Positions 8,605 to 18,283 of a stretch of DNA of 64,000 bases are shown here, piece after piece. The notes under the pieces were generated by a model. That model worked only from the letters and a program-made list of their open reading frames with translations. It did no database searches and was not told where the DNA came from. The DNA is taken from positions 1 through 64,000 of the forward strand of contig CAYWYR010000016.1 in NCBI GenBank assembly GCA_964462685.1, written 5' to 3'. A program made the translations under genes and the position numbers. Positions within the stretch are counted from its first letter, which is position 1, and each line of letters starts with the position of its first letter. The DNA is from CAYWYR01 sp964462685 (GTDB lineage Bacteria > Bacteroidota > Ignavibacteria > Kapaibacteriales > UBA2268).

Positions 8605-9474
8605 TCAGTATAAAGGTTTTATAATATCCATAAAGAAAACCCTGAGAGTAAATAAGCTGAGAATAAAAGTAGTTATGTATGCCACGTATCTGATATTTGT
8701 CTGTCTGAAAATATCATACCCCAGATAAGCTGTTATAAAAGCACCTAAAGCCATTGGTATGGATTTCATTATTATAACATAACCAGCTATAGGCCCTTTG
8801 AACGGGAGTGGGTAGGCGGGTTGAGCAAACAGATAACCAACGAGTATAGCTAAAGATATGATGTAGAACACCATACTGAACAAGGCTACCGAACGGCTTA
8901 TGCTTAAACCGCACTTTTCATTTAACATCGGTACAATTATGGGGGATGACTCGGTACCTGTAAGAGCGGAAATACCCCCCGAGGAGATACCGGCCAATAA
9001 CGTCTTAACCTTATCAAGAGTGCCGCGGGATCGGCAAACACCTTCAAGCCCGCTTTCTCTGGTTTTGAAGATAATGTAACAGGTATATCCCATCATCAAC
9101 ATAAAAAGAAGCGTATAGGTATATAGAGAGATCATATCGTAATTTATGATCAGAAGGGTAGTACCGACAGCTGCTATAAGGGAAGGCATTAATACACCGA
9201 AGAGAATTTTCTTATCAAACTGATCAGTACTTTTCTTTCTTAAGGCTACCGCCGAGTTGGTTGCCACCATAGCTACCATGGTATTGGCTATAATGGTCCT
9301 TACCTTATCATACCCTGTAAACTCAAGAGACAAAGAGTTATCCATATCGAAAAGGAGAATCAGTATCGCCAGGATACTTCCGCCCAAACCCATCGTAGAA
9401 GATAGAAAACCAACTATGATCCCTATTAAAAAGTAATAGATCACCATTACATCGAACCCTACAAAAGCATCCAT
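8605..9474 (-). CDS. TauE/SafE (TSUP) family membrane permease
   Basis: This 289-residue membrane protein has about eight hydrophobic segments. The N-terminal repeat contains GFLSSTMGLGGSILAI, and the second half contains GISSGGISALTGTESSPIIV, the paired G-rich motifs of the TSUP/TauE-SafE fold. Members export sulfite, sulfoacetate or related sulfur compounds across the inner membrane; substrate assignment is not possible here. An alternative start at codon 10 (MVIYYFLIG) would give a tighter first transmembrane segment. The 152 bp between this stop and the upstream promoter of the LTxxQ gene show no strong signal. Confidence 0.85.
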   Translation of the reverse strand: MDAFVGFDVMVIYYFLIGIIVGFLSSTMGLGGSILAILILLFDMDNSLSLEFTGYDKVRTIIANTMVAMVATNSAVALRKKSTDQFDKKILFGVLMPSLIAAVGTTLLIINYDMISLYTYTLLFMLMMGYTCYIIFKTRESGLEGVCRSRGTLDKVKTLLAGISSGGISALTGTESSPIIVPMLNEKCGLSISRSVALFSMVFYIISLAILVGYLFAQPAYPLPFKGPIAGYVIIMKSIPMALGAFITAYLGYDIFRQTNIRYVAYITTFILSLFTLRVFFMDIIKPLY

Positions 9475-9517
9475 CGATTTAGCCTTTTATGTTAGATTTA
9501 GCCGATTTAATGGCAGG

Positions 9518-11158
9518 TTACTGAGCTTTTTTCTTCCATTTCAGATCATAATAGCCTGGCCTGGACTCGATAACTTCTTTAAGGAAGTCATTATCGTACC
9601 CAAGTGATTTAGGTGATCTTCCGTTATTCTTAGTAACGTCGTTCATATAGCCATCATTGAATTTGACCGTTATATACTCCCAAAGGTCTTTCCACCTGTT
9701 ATGTACACGGTTTACGTTACCGCTTGCGTAGTCATTCAGATAGTGTCTGGCAAGTTGCGGATCTTCATTCATAAGCCTCATAGCAGTAGATTCAACAGCA
9801 GGCTGCAAAGCTGTGAATTTACTTTCAAAATAATTCTGAACTTTCTGAATATCTGGATAAATCTGGTTGAACTGAAGATAGCTTCTGTTAGCTACGGTAT
9901 TGAAAGACCAAAACATCGAATCCCAGTCGAAACGATCGATACTACCGCCTTCAAGCGGCTCTGGTACTTCTTCCATTGTAGTATAAAGAGGCATATAGCA
10001 CGATGTGCTAGCAGCATCAACCCCGTACCAGAAAACTCCGCCTATCTCATCTGGCAGGTCGGACCGCATCTGTGCTATCATTGACCAAGCTGTTTGTTGT
10101 GTTGCTATTGGCCTTTCCCAAGCGAACTGTTTGGTTGAGTCACCATCAACTTCCCAACGGAGAGATTTCCATCTGTATGGGCATCCATAAGGCCCAGCAG
10201 CCAGCCCTTTTGTCATATCATACTCAGTATCCTCGAAATGATCTCGCATCCAAGTGGACAGCTCTTCGAATCCAATAGGATTGTCTGGCTTAATAAATAG
10301 AGGGTAAGGTTCTGCGGTCTGGTCTGCTCTCCAATAATCATCAGATAGCTCAAGCGAGGGAGCGGCGAGCGTGTAATACCTCCAGACCCTACCTTCACAG
10401 AACAGAGTGCCAGAAGGATCGAGTGGATTGTAGGTATCGGCAAAGGAGAATTTCCCGTTTCGCTCCTGATATATCCCGGCTTTGCGCGCGAAGGATTCTA
10501 CATCATCTGAATACAATGTGCCATTATCATTTTCAGGTAGTTCCCTTATCCTTGCCTGATTGGCATGAGCTGCGATATGCCCTTCAGGAATTTTTCTGGC
10601 GGCCCATATTATCCCTTTGTTCCCTACCCCTTTAGGATGGATCTCCATTATCCATGCCTCGTTTTTATCAACAATAGAAAAAGATTCACCAGTTGAATAA
10701 TATCCGTATCTACCCGTGAGATCAACGATAACATCAATCGCTTCGCGAGCCGATTTAGCCCGTTGTAGTGTTATTCTGATCAAGGACCCGTAATCCATAA
10801 TGCCAGTTGTGTCCCTTAGGGAATCAAGACCCGTAAAAGTAGTTTCTCCGATAGCTAGTTGATACTCGTTCATATTGCCAACAACTCGATACGTTTTATC
10901 TGCTTGATCTATATCGCCTAAGTACTTGCCTGTATCCCAGTCATAAACCTCTACTTTGGTACCTTCGGGATGATTACCGCCCGGCCAAAAGTAAAGAGGT
11001 TCCATAAATCCGCCCGCATCAGCGGCGTAGGTAAGGAAGGTTGAACCGTCTTTACCTGCCCCTTTTGCCACTATAAAGTTAGTACAGGAAAATACTTCAT
11101 TTAAAGAAAATAATACTAGTAACGCGATTGAGATAGATTTCATTAAGTAGGCTTTCAT
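9518..11158 (-). CDS. C69-family (dipeptidase A-like) secreted peptidase
   Basis: The 546-residue protein starts with a signal sequence that ends just before CTNFIVAKGAGKDGST; Cys25 is the N-terminal nucleophile exposed by processing in the C69/U34 Ntn-hydrolase family. Further family segments are visible: VGNMNEYQLAIGETTF, YGSLIRITLQRAKSAREAI and SFSIVDKNEAWIMEIHPKG. Members cleave dipeptides, with maturation by removal of the residues before Cys. The signal peptide suggests periplasmic or outer-membrane-side action. An alternative start at codon 6 (MKSISIALLV) also gives a good signal peptide. No peptide transporter adjoins it. Confidence 0.9.
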   Translation of the reverse strand: MKAYLMKSISIALLVLFSLNEVFSCTNFIVAKGAGKDGSTFLTYAADAGGFMEPLYFWPGGNHPEGTKVEVYDWDTGKYLGDIDQADKTYRVVGNMNEYQLAIGETTFTGLDSLRDTTGIMDYGSLIRITLQRAKSAREAIDVIVDLTGRYGYYSTGESFSIVDKNEAWIMEIHPKGVGNKGIIWAARKIPEGHIAAHANQARIRELPENDNGTLYSDDVESFARKAGIYQERNGKFSFADTYNPLDPSGTLFCEGRVWRYYTLAAPSLELSDDYWRADQTAEPYPLFIKPDNPIGFEELSTWMRDHFEDTEYDMTKGLAAGPYGCPYRWKSLRWEVDGDSTKQFAWERPIATQQTAWSMIAQMRSDLPDEIGGVFWYGVDAASTSCYMPLYTTMEEVPEPLEGGSIDRFDWDSMFWSFNTVANRSYLQFNQIYPDIQKVQNYFESKFTALQPAVESTAMRLMNEDPQLARHYLNDYASGNVNRVHNRWKDLWEYITVKFNDGYMNDVTKNNGRSPKSLGYDNDFLKEVIESRPGYYDLKWKKKAQ

Positions 11159-11219
11159 TTATTATATACTTGTACTCTCCGCTAAAGTACAGATAATTGA
11201 CTTACGAATCAAATACAGC

Positions 11220-11251
11220 GATGGCTCTTGAAAGTTTATCCAAGAGCCATC
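11220..11251 (-). terminator. Strong hairpin between the FN3 protein and the C69 peptidase
   Basis: Perfect 11-bp arms GATGGCTCTTG (11220-11230) and CAAGAGCCATC (11241-11251) enclose a 10-nt loop. The hairpin lies 49 bp after the FN3-protein stop and 61 bp before the peptidase start. The T-rich flank is on the plus-strand side, not the side expected for leftward termination, so it may be a weak terminator or an mRNA-end stabiliser. Confidence 0.6.
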
Positions 11252-11300
11252 ATTTGTTTTCTTTGATGTTATTATTTCTAATTAGAGTCTATAGCTATCT

Positions 11301-13931
11301 TTAATCAGATATCACAAGCTGTAGTACGGTTGAAAAATCCGAACCGATGATAACAATATCATAACTACCATTCGATAGTCTGTATTTACCGAGATCGATA
11401 GAAAGTGTACCGCCAGAAAACATGAAATCAGTAATCTGTATCATTCTACCAGAACGGTCTATTATCTGAACCCCGTAAGGTAAAGATAAGCCATGATCGA
11501 ATGTAATATCGACTCTTTCCCTCGCCGGGTTAGGCACAACTTTAAACCGTGAAGCGCTTATTTGACTTACCGAGGTTGGATCAAAAGTTATAAAACTATT
11601 TGGATCAGACCACGGGCCTTTTCCAGCCGCGTTTTGTGCCTGCACCCGCCAGTAGTAAGTAGTTATACCTTCCAGCCCAAAAACGGAAAGGCTAGTAGAT
11701 GAAATTTTTTCTCTGTTGAAAAACAAATTATCATCAGGGAAAGCTGAGTCTTCAGATATCTGAATATTATAGCTATCGGCCCGCGGAACTTCGGACCAGG
11801 AAAACGGTTCTGCGATCAGCGAAACGTTTTCTTGTCCATCTGTAGGCGCCAGCAGTTCAGGGGCTTCGTCAACTATCTTATCTATTGTGGTAAACCTAAA
11901 AGCCATAGGCCAAGGTAGGATATTAGTCTGATTCTTAGACCTAACCCGCCAATAATAAGTTGTCATATTTGATAAACCACTTACTGTAAATGTAGTATCT
12001 GTTAGATCATTGGCATCTTCAACTATACTATTGAAATTTTCGTTTTCTGAAAGCTGGAAATCATACAGTGATATATCATCAACTTTAGACCATACAAAAG
12101 TGATCATTGTATCAAGATCTGTAGATGCGTTTGAAGGACCGAGAAGCCTAACTTGATCAGGCGGGAATTTACCAGTTGTGAATGAGCTTACCTCACTCCA
12201 ATCGCTTATTCCATATTCGTTTCTTGACCTTACTCTCCAAAAATACTCAGTATCCTCTTCCATGTTATTAAAGCTATAGCCTCTGTTTGTAAGCCCATAG
12301 GCTTGCCTTGTGGAGCCTTGAACAAACTGATCAGATTCAGAAAGTTCAAGATCATAAAACTCAGCACCTTCAACTTCACTCCATCTCAGTGGAGTAATCG
12401 GAATAATATTTGTAGTATCATCTGCAGGTGAAGTAAGATCAGGAAAACCACGAACCGTTCGGAAGCTGAAGGTTTCCGCCCAACCGCTGCTACATTCAGA
12501 AAAATCAGAAAGCATTCTCCAATAATATGTAGTATTATAATCAGGAAGAATGATATTAGCGTTTTTAAGTATTGTGGTATCGTGATAAATCAAATCTTCT
12601 TCTGGGAACTGGCGAGAAGTAGATACCTGAATTACAAATCTTGAGATCGGATCGAATGTATCCCACGAGAAATCTGTAGATAGAAGTACACCCTGCTGAC
12701 CGTCGTTCGGTTCAAGCATTTCCGGGGGGAATATTGTGGTGCGCAGCTGTTGAATCCCTGACCATTCCGACCTGTTTATACTGTCTTCGGCCCTTACCCT
12801 CCAAAAATACTCGTCAAGTGAGCCAGGCAGTTCCGCAAGAATATTGGTGGAATCGATATTATTGATCTCAAGTGCGATAGGGAGGAATATTTCATCTTCA
12901 GAAAACTGGATCGTATATGAAAGCGCATCGCTATTGCCGGACCACTCATACATTGATTCTATTTCTACGCAATCTACAGAGTCCTGTGGTGAAATAATAG
13001 TCGGTGTTTGGTATGCAGTACGGAACATCACAGTTTCCGACCATGCGGACTGGCAAAGATCATCCTTTGCCCTTAATCTCGCATAATATACACTGTTTGT
13101 ATCTGCAAGAGTAAGCTGTATCGAATTCAAATCGCTTGTACTGTCAATTTCAGGCGAGGAAAAATCTATTTCATCATCGATCTGAAAATCATATCCAGTT
13201 GCATTGGGTTCATCATTCCATTCCAGCATAAAAGTCTGGGGTACACCAACTGAAGAATCTTGTGGGCTAGAAAGTACAGGCGCTTCATATCTAGTTCGTA
13301 AAGTAGTTACCTCAGTCCAGTCACTCTGGCACACAAAAGTATCCTGAACATAAGTATAGGCCGCCCTATAGTAATAGGTAAAATCGCTTTTTTCCAGATC
13401 TGCTGTAAATGTAGGTGAAACCAGACTGTCCACATCATATTCAAGAGTTGAAAAAAACTGATTCTCAGATATCTGGATAACATACTCAACAGCATCTGGG
13501 ATCGTATCGAATGTGAAAGTAATATTCGTATCAGCACAAATAGTAGCCGGTGCAGGGAAAGTTATTTCCAGAGGGCCGCGAACAGTACTGAACATAAAAG
13601 TATCTGACTGCACAAATAATGATGAACTCCCCCTATATTCCGCCTCTACCATCCAATAGTAATCAGTTAGCGAGTCCGGGGCGAAAAACTGGTATTCTGT
13701 ATTTGCTGAAGTAATGTCATTGGTATCAACAATAGCCGAAGTAAGCTGAGGATTATCAGCTACAACAACTCTATAACGAACGTTACCTTGCAATACATCC
13801 CAATCCAGAGTAGCTACATTGGATATGCACTGATTACCGTTCAGCGGGCTTACGAGATTGGCAGGAAGCTGCGAATGGGCTTCAGCAATCAACAGAAAGG
13901 TTATTAAGGAAAGGAGTAGATATCTTAGCAT
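11301..13931 (-). CDS. Large secreted protein: eight fibronectin-III-like repeats plus T9SS sorting domain
   Basis: The ATG at 13931 gives an 876-residue protein with a clean signal peptide (MLRYLLLSLITFLLIAEA); the frame extends upstream only to a TTG. The body is eight tandem beta-sandwich repeats of about 92-98 residues. Each carries a TxxFxWS-type strand near its start and a closing YYWRVR-x-W-S pattern (for example TTYYWRVRSKN and TEYFWRVRSRN). The C-terminal 75 residues form a type A T9SS sorting domain (VVPNPARERVDITF, then IIDRSGRM and LSNGSYDIVIIG). It is likely a surface or extracellular adhesive or scaffold protein; no catalytic domain is visible. A strong hairpin follows it. Confidence 0.85.
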   Translation of the reverse strand: MLRYLLLSLITFLLIAEAHSQLPANLVSPLNGNQCISNVATLDWDVLQGNVRYRVVVADNPQLTSAIVDTNDITSANTEYQFFAPDSLTDYYWMVEAEYRGSSSLFVQSDTFMFSTVRGPLEITFPAPATICADTNITFTFDTIPDAVEYVIQISENQFFSTLEYDVDSLVSPTFTADLEKSDFTYYYRAAYTYVQDTFVCQSDWTEVTTLRTRYEAPVLSSPQDSSVGVPQTFMLEWNDEPNATGYDFQIDDEIDFSSPEIDSTSDLNSIQLTLADTNSVYYARLRAKDDLCQSAWSETVMFRTAYQTPTIISPQDSVDCVEIESMYEWSGNSDALSYTIQFSEDEIFLPIALEINNIDSTNILAELPGSLDEYFWRVRAEDSINRSEWSGIQQLRTTIFPPEMLEPNDGQQGVLLSTDFSWDTFDPISRFVIQVSTSRQFPEEDLIYHDTTILKNANIILPDYNTTYYWRMLSDFSECSSGWAETFSFRTVRGFPDLTSPADDTTNIIPITPLRWSEVEGAEFYDLELSESDQFVQGSTRQAYGLTNRGYSFNNMEEDTEYFWRVRSRNEYGISDWSEVSSFTTGKFPPDQVRLLGPSNASTDLDTMITFVWSKVDDISLYDFQLSENENFNSIVEDANDLTDTTFTVSGLSNMTTYYWRVRSKNQTNILPWPMAFRFTTIDKIVDEAPELLAPTDGQENVSLIAEPFSWSEVPRADSYNIQISEDSAFPDDNLFFNREKISSTSLSVFGLEGITTYYWRVQAQNAAGKGPWSDPNSFITFDPTSVSQISASRFKVVPNPARERVDITFDHGLSLPYGVQIIDRSGRMIQITDFMFSGGTLSIDLGKYRLSNGSYDIVIIGSDFSTVLQLVISD

Positions 13932-14087
13932 AAGCTGGATTAGTTTAGAATTATACAATCAAGTAACATAACAGCTGAAAGAGCTATAAGTAACACGAAT
14001 TTATATAAATAATCCCTAATCACGAAAAGAAAGCTAATAGCAGATAGATTATATTGTCTTGTTAAGAGACTATTTTGAGGCTTTTTA

Positions 14088-14432
14088 TCAGAACTGAATC
14101 TCTGTGGAGAGGTCTATCTCCTCAAGAATTTCGGAAACACCTACACATTTCCCCATATCACCGTCAAAAACTATAGCTTTGCCTTTTGAGTGGATTTCCC
14201 AGGTAAGAGATTCAGCTTTTTTCTGATCGCAGGAAGTAGCTTTCATGATCTGGTTGATGACTTCTTCAAAAGTGTGCCATTCATCATTGAATACGATTAC
14301 TTTAGCTGGCAAATCAACGCCTACTTCGTCAAGTTCTTCCACTTCCACCTCTTCCAAGGTTTCGGGCTGTTCGGCATCTGAACCGTCGTGTATATCAGAT
14401 AGAAAGATCAACTGGATAGAATTGGTATGCAT
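14088..14432 (-). CDS. clpS: ATP-dependent Clp protease adaptor ClpS
   Basis: This 114-residue protein has a disordered acidic N-terminus (Glu/Asp-rich, 14-36) followed by the ClpS fold: KVIVFNDEWHTFEEVI (43-58), then ESLTWEIHSKGKAIVF. The Asn-Asp pair and the His of EIH correspond to the N-degron binding residues of ClpS. ClpS delivers N-end-rule substrates to ClpAP/ClpCP in the cytoplasm; no clpA or clpC lies beside it. It is divergent from nuoL across a 217-bp spacer that contains a 17-bp palindrome. Confidence 0.92.
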   Translation of the reverse strand: MHTNSIQLIFLSDIHDGSDAEQPETLEEVEVEELDEVGVDLPAKVIVFNDEWHTFEEVINQIMKATSCDQKKAESLTWEIHSKGKAIVFDGDMGKCVGVSEILEEIDLSTEIQF

Positions 14433-14479
14433 TTGTGACTGTGTAAGATAAATTTCAGGTAGTAGGATTTTATATCGAA

Positions 14480-14496
14480 CAAATCTAAGTTAGATT
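14480..14496. promoter_or_regulatory. Perfect palindrome in the clpS/nuoL divergent region
   Basis: The arms AAATCTAA (14480-14487) and TTAGATTT (14489-14496) surround one central G. It lies 48 bp upstream of clpS and is flanked by two copies of GATTTTATATC (14465-14475 and 14492-14502). The arrangement suits a dimeric repressor site, but no regulator is implicated. Confidence 0.35.
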
Positions 14497-14649
14497 TTAT
14501 ATCATTCAAAAAAAGATATTGTTATAGATCGATCTGACAACTAATCTTCTTACTTGTGGATAAACTACGCTAAAAGTCTATCTGTTTTTCGTAATTTATG
14601 AGCTTATAAAAGTGTAAAACCGAAAATCTCGAATAAACAATAGCTTGAT

Positions 14650-16632
14650 ATGCACGAACTAATATATCTGGTTCCACTACTGCCCCTTCTCGGTTTCATC
14701 GTCGTTGGTTTATTCGGCAGTTATATAAAGAGTGAAAAGCTCATTGGAGTAATAACCAGCTCCACCGTTCTAGCAGGGTTTGTTATAGCCGTTCTCACTT
14801 TTCTGGAGATAAGCGCAGATGCCCCAACAGAACCATATATCGTAACCCTTTTCGATTTTATATCCACGGGATATGTCGATTTTGCGATATCTTATCAGGT
14901 CGATCAGCTTTCGATCTTGTTCACAATGATAATAACTGGTATAGGTTTCCTGATACATGTCTATTCAGTAGGCTATATGCATGGCGATCGTAGCTTCTAT
15001 AGGTTTTTCGCATATCTGAATCTCTTCGTATTCATGATGCTCAATCTTGTATTAGCCGATAACATGCTTCTTACATTCTTCGGATGGGAGGGTGTAGGTT
15101 TAGCTTCTTACCTACTCATCGGATTCTGGTACGATCAGAGATTCCCTGGTTATAGGATAACATGGACAGGTGATGCAGCGAACAAAGCATTCATCGTAAA
15201 CAGGATAGGCGACTTTGGTTTCTTGCTTGCTATGTTCTTGATCTTTATGAACTTCGGCACGCTTGACTATTTTGGAATTGAGAATCTAGCTATTGCTTAT
15301 GGTGCGGAACTGGGCGGTACGGCTCTTATGACTACCATAACACTTCTTCTATTCCTTGCATGTACCGGTAAATCAGCACAATTGCCATTAGCTGGATGGC
15401 TACCAGATGCAATGGCAGGCCCGACTTCTGTATCGGCACTAATACACGCCGCAACAATGGTAACAGCGGGTATATTCCTGATAGCCAGGAACGCGACTTT
15501 ATTTGCCATGTCAACAGATGCAATGATGGTTGTAGCGATCGTAGGTGCAGTTACAGCTCTACTAGCGGCTTCTATCGGTCTGGTTCAGAACGATATTAAA
15601 AAAGTACTTGCTTATTCTACAGTATCTCAGCTTGGTTTCATGTTTGTCGCACTAGGGGTCGGCGCCTGGACTGCAGCACTGTTCCACGTTATGACTCACG
15701 CCTTTTTCAAAGGACTTATGTTCCTTGGTGCTGGTTCAGTGATACACGGTATGCACCACGAACAGGATATCAAGAAAATGGGCGGGCTTAAAAAGCATAT
15801 GCCTACAACTTACTGGACATTCCTGATCGGCTGTCTGGCGATCTCAGGTATTCCGTTCTTCAGTGGTTTCTTCTCTAAAGATGAAATATTATGGCTAACA
15901 TTTAGCTCAGAGTATGGTGGATGGTGGTTATGGGCAATACTTGCTCTTGCTGCGTTCTTTACCGCTTTCTATATGTTTAGACTTTTCTTCCTTACCTTCC
16001 ATGGCAAGGAAAGGTTCGATGTAGCGAAAGTCAACCCGCATGAATCACCTAAGAGTATGACAATACCGCTAGTTGTTCTAGCAGTGCTTTCGGCTATTGG
16101 TGGTTTTATTGGTATACCTTTCGCCCTTGGATATCCTCTTGGACTCGGAGATCATCCAAATATGCTACATAATTACTTGATGCCGATTTTCGCTGATGCC
16201 GACAGAATCCTTGGTATTGAACCGCATCATGAAGTACACGCTATAGAGTATATACTTATGATAGTATCAACGCTTGTAGCTATAATCGCTATCTTACTGG
16301 CCAAAAAACTATATACAGATCCTGAACTGAAAACAGCGACTAATCTTACAAAGAAATATCCTTCTGCATATAAGAAACTATGGAACAAATGGTATCTTGA
16401 CGAAGGATACTACAAAGGCTTCGTGGATCCGATATTCAAATTCTCGAACGGTTTCCTATGGAAAAAATTCGATGTTAGCTTTATCGATGGTATAGTGAAC
16501 GGCTCTGGAAAACTTACGAGGTCTTTTGGTAACTTACTGAAAGGTCTTCAGTCCGGCGTCGCTCAAAACTATGCCGTTCTTATGATGTTAGGGATAGCGG
16601 TGATTATCATATTAATGGTATCTCACCTGTAA
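14650..16632 (+). CDS. nuoL: NADH-quinone oxidoreductase subunit L
   Basis: The 660-residue product is an antiporter-like membrane subunit of respiratory complex I, which pumps protons while electrons pass to quinone. The N-terminal half holds the family core, with FFGWEGVGLASYLLIGFWY near 137-155, LPLAGWLPDAMAGPTSVSAL, the HAATMVTAGIFLIARN helix and KVLAYSTVSQLGFM. The C-terminus contains the long lateral amphipathic helix and a final anchor segment typical of NuoL (NuoM and NuoN lack it). It is followed by nuoM after 65 bp. It is the first of three nuo genes here; nuoA-K are absent from the window. Confidence 0.96.
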   Translation: MHELIYLVPLLPLLGFIVVGLFGSYIKSEKLIGVITSSTVLAGFVIAVLTFLEISADAPTEPYIVTLFDFISTGYVDFAISYQVDQLSILFTMIITGIGFLIHVYSVGYMHGDRSFYRFFAYLNLFVFMMLNLVLADNMLLTFFGWEGVGLASYLLIGFWYDQRFPGYRITWTGDAANKAFIVNRIGDFGFLLAMFLIFMNFGTLDYFGIENLAIAYGAELGGTALMTTITLLLFLACTGKSAQLPLAGWLPDAMAGPTSVSALIHAATMVTAGIFLIARNATLFAMSTDAMMVVAIVGAVTALLAASIGLVQNDIKKVLAYSTVSQLGFMFVALGVGAWTAALFHVMTHAFFKGLMFLGAGSVIHGMHHEQDIKKMGGLKKHMPTTYWTFLIGCLAISGIPFFSGFFSKDEILWLTFSSEYGGWWLWAILALAAFFTAFYMFRLFFLTFHGKERFDVAKVNPHESPKSMTIPLVVLAVLSAIGGFIGIPFALGYPLGLGDHPNMLHNYLMPIFADADRILGIEPHHEVHAIEYILMIVSTLVAIIAILLAKKLYTDPELKTATNLTKKYPSAYKKLWNKWYLDEGYYKGFVDPIFKFSNGFLWKKFDVSFIDGIVNGSGKLTRSFGNLLKGLQSGVAQNYAVLMMLGIAVIIILMVSHL

Positions 16633-16697
16633 ATCGAAAAAATCATAACTGATTTTAATAAAAACAGAATTCAAATAAAGAAGTATTCTACATAAGT

Positions 16698-18248
16698 ATG
16701 AACCTTTTACTTGTCACTCTGCTCCTGCCACTTGCAGGTTCCATAATTACCTTGTTTTTAGGTAAAAACAGAGAACTCGCTCAGAAGACTTCTCTCGTTG
16801 TCTCGCTTATTACCTTCGCTGTGTCTATCGTGCTCTTTATGGGTTTTGATATGAGCAACGCAGGATTCCAATTTGTGATAGACCAGCAATGGATACCGGT
16901 ATTCGATGCCGGGTTCAGGATAGGTATCGACGGAATGTCAATGCTGATGATCCTTCTATCAAACTTTATTATGCCGATAGCCCTGCTTTCTTCTTTTGAT
17001 TCTATCAAAAAAAGAGATGGCGCTTACTATAGTCTAGTTCAGCTACTGCATTTCGGGATGCTCGGTGTATTCATATCGCTCGATCTGTTCCTGTTCTATG
17101 TTTTCTGGGAAGTCATACTTATCCCGATGTTCTTTGTAATCGGTGTATGGGGCGGCTCTAAAAGACTATATGCTTCAGTAAAGTTCTTTATCTATACTGT
17201 TGTAGGTTCCCTGTTTATGCTAGTTGCTATAGTATGGCTTGGTAACTTTGCCGCTGACGCTCTTGGTGGCTTTACTACAGACTATATCAAGCTCACATCG
17301 ATTTCTCAAAATGTACCGATGGATATCCAGACCTGGCTTTTCTTAGGCTTTGCTCTTTCATTCCTGATCAAGGTACCGCTCTTTCCTTTCCATACATGGC
17401 TACCAGACGCCCACACAGAAGCACCTACGCCTGGCTCGATCATACTAGCAGGAGTACTACTTAAAATGGGTACTTACGGTTTAATTAGATTTAATCTAGG
17501 TTTCTTCCCAGAAGCATCAGAATATTTCTCTGGTATTATATCAGTGCTTGCAGTTATCGGTATCATATATGGTGCTGTTGTGGCGATGGTTCAGCCTGAT
17601 ATGAAAAGGCTTGTAGCATATTCTTCTGTATCGCACATGGGCTTTATTGTACTTGGTATATTCTCGATGACGACTATTGGGGTTCAGGGAGCGATTCTGC
17701 AGATGATAGCACACGGTGTTTCTACCGGTATGCTCTTCCTTGGTGTCGGTGTCCTGTATGAAAGACGCCATACTAGGCTTATCGCGGATTATGGTGGAAT
17801 AGCCAGAGTGATGCCTAAGTTTACTGTATTCTTCGCTATCGCGATGTTTGCATCAGTAGGCCTACCTGGTCTTTGCGGCTTCGTAGGTGAGTTCCTGACT
17901 CTAAAAGGAGCTTTTACATCTGATGTATTAGGATCATATTGGTACACAGTATTTGCCGCTTCGGGCGTTATCTTCGCTGCAGTTTATCTATTATGGATGT
18001 TCCGCAGAGTTATGTTCGGAACAGTTGACAACGAAGCAAATATGAATCTTAAAGATATTACTGGTCGTGAATGGGCGATGTTCATACCTATGGTAATTCT
18101 TGCGGTATGGATAGGCGTTTACTCAAAATCGTTCACTCAGGTATCAGAGGCTTCAACAGCGGCGATACCAGGCATTCAAACAGATATAGACCCAGAGTTC
18201 GGCAGAAGTCCGATCGGTATATCAAAGTTCTCTCAAGAAGTTAAATAA
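16698..18248 (+). CDS. nuoM: NADH-quinone oxidoreductase subunit M
   Basis: This 516-residue, 14-segment antiporter-like subunit of complex I has the NuoM hallmark PLFPFHTWLPDAHTEAPT with the adjacent SIILAGVLLKMGTYGL, and the glutamate-bearing helix FYVFWEVILIPMFFVIG near 137-153. The discontinuous helix MKRLVAYSSVSHMGF is also present. It sits in the membrane arm between NuoL and NuoN and carries one proton channel. It lies 65 bp after nuoL and 35 bp before nuoN on the same strand, consistent with one transcript. Confidence 0.96.
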   Translation: MNLLLVTLLLPLAGSIITLFLGKNRELAQKTSLVVSLITFAVSIVLFMGFDMSNAGFQFVIDQQWIPVFDAGFRIGIDGMSMLMILLSNFIMPIALLSSFDSIKKRDGAYYSLVQLLHFGMLGVFISLDLFLFYVFWEVILIPMFFVIGVWGGSKRLYASVKFFIYTVVGSLFMLVAIVWLGNFAADALGGFTTDYIKLTSISQNVPMDIQTWLFLGFALSFLIKVPLFPFHTWLPDAHTEAPTPGSIILAGVLLKMGTYGLIRFNLGFFPEASEYFSGIISVLAVIGIIYGAVVAMVQPDMKRLVAYSSVSHMGFIVLGIFSMTTIGVQGAILQMIAHGVSTGMLFLGVGVLYERRHTRLIADYGGIARVMPKFTVFFAIAMFASVGLPGLCGFVGEFLTLKGAFTSDVLGSYWYTVFAASGVIFAAVYLLWMFRRVMFGTVDNEANMNLKDITGREWAMFIPMVILAVWIGVYSKSFTQVSEASTAAIPGIQTDIDPEFGRSPIGISKFSQEVK

Positions 18249-18283
18249 ACAGCTAAAGAAAGAAAAAACAACGGCAATAATCA

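Noticed and set aside
11301..13931. Nucleotide tandem repeat
   Set aside because: The FN3 units are repeated at protein level but diverged in DNA; not a simple sequence repeat.
13931..13958. Nine-residue longer start (TTG 13958) for the FN3 protein
   Set aside because: The internal ATG at 13931 gives a cleaner signal peptide.
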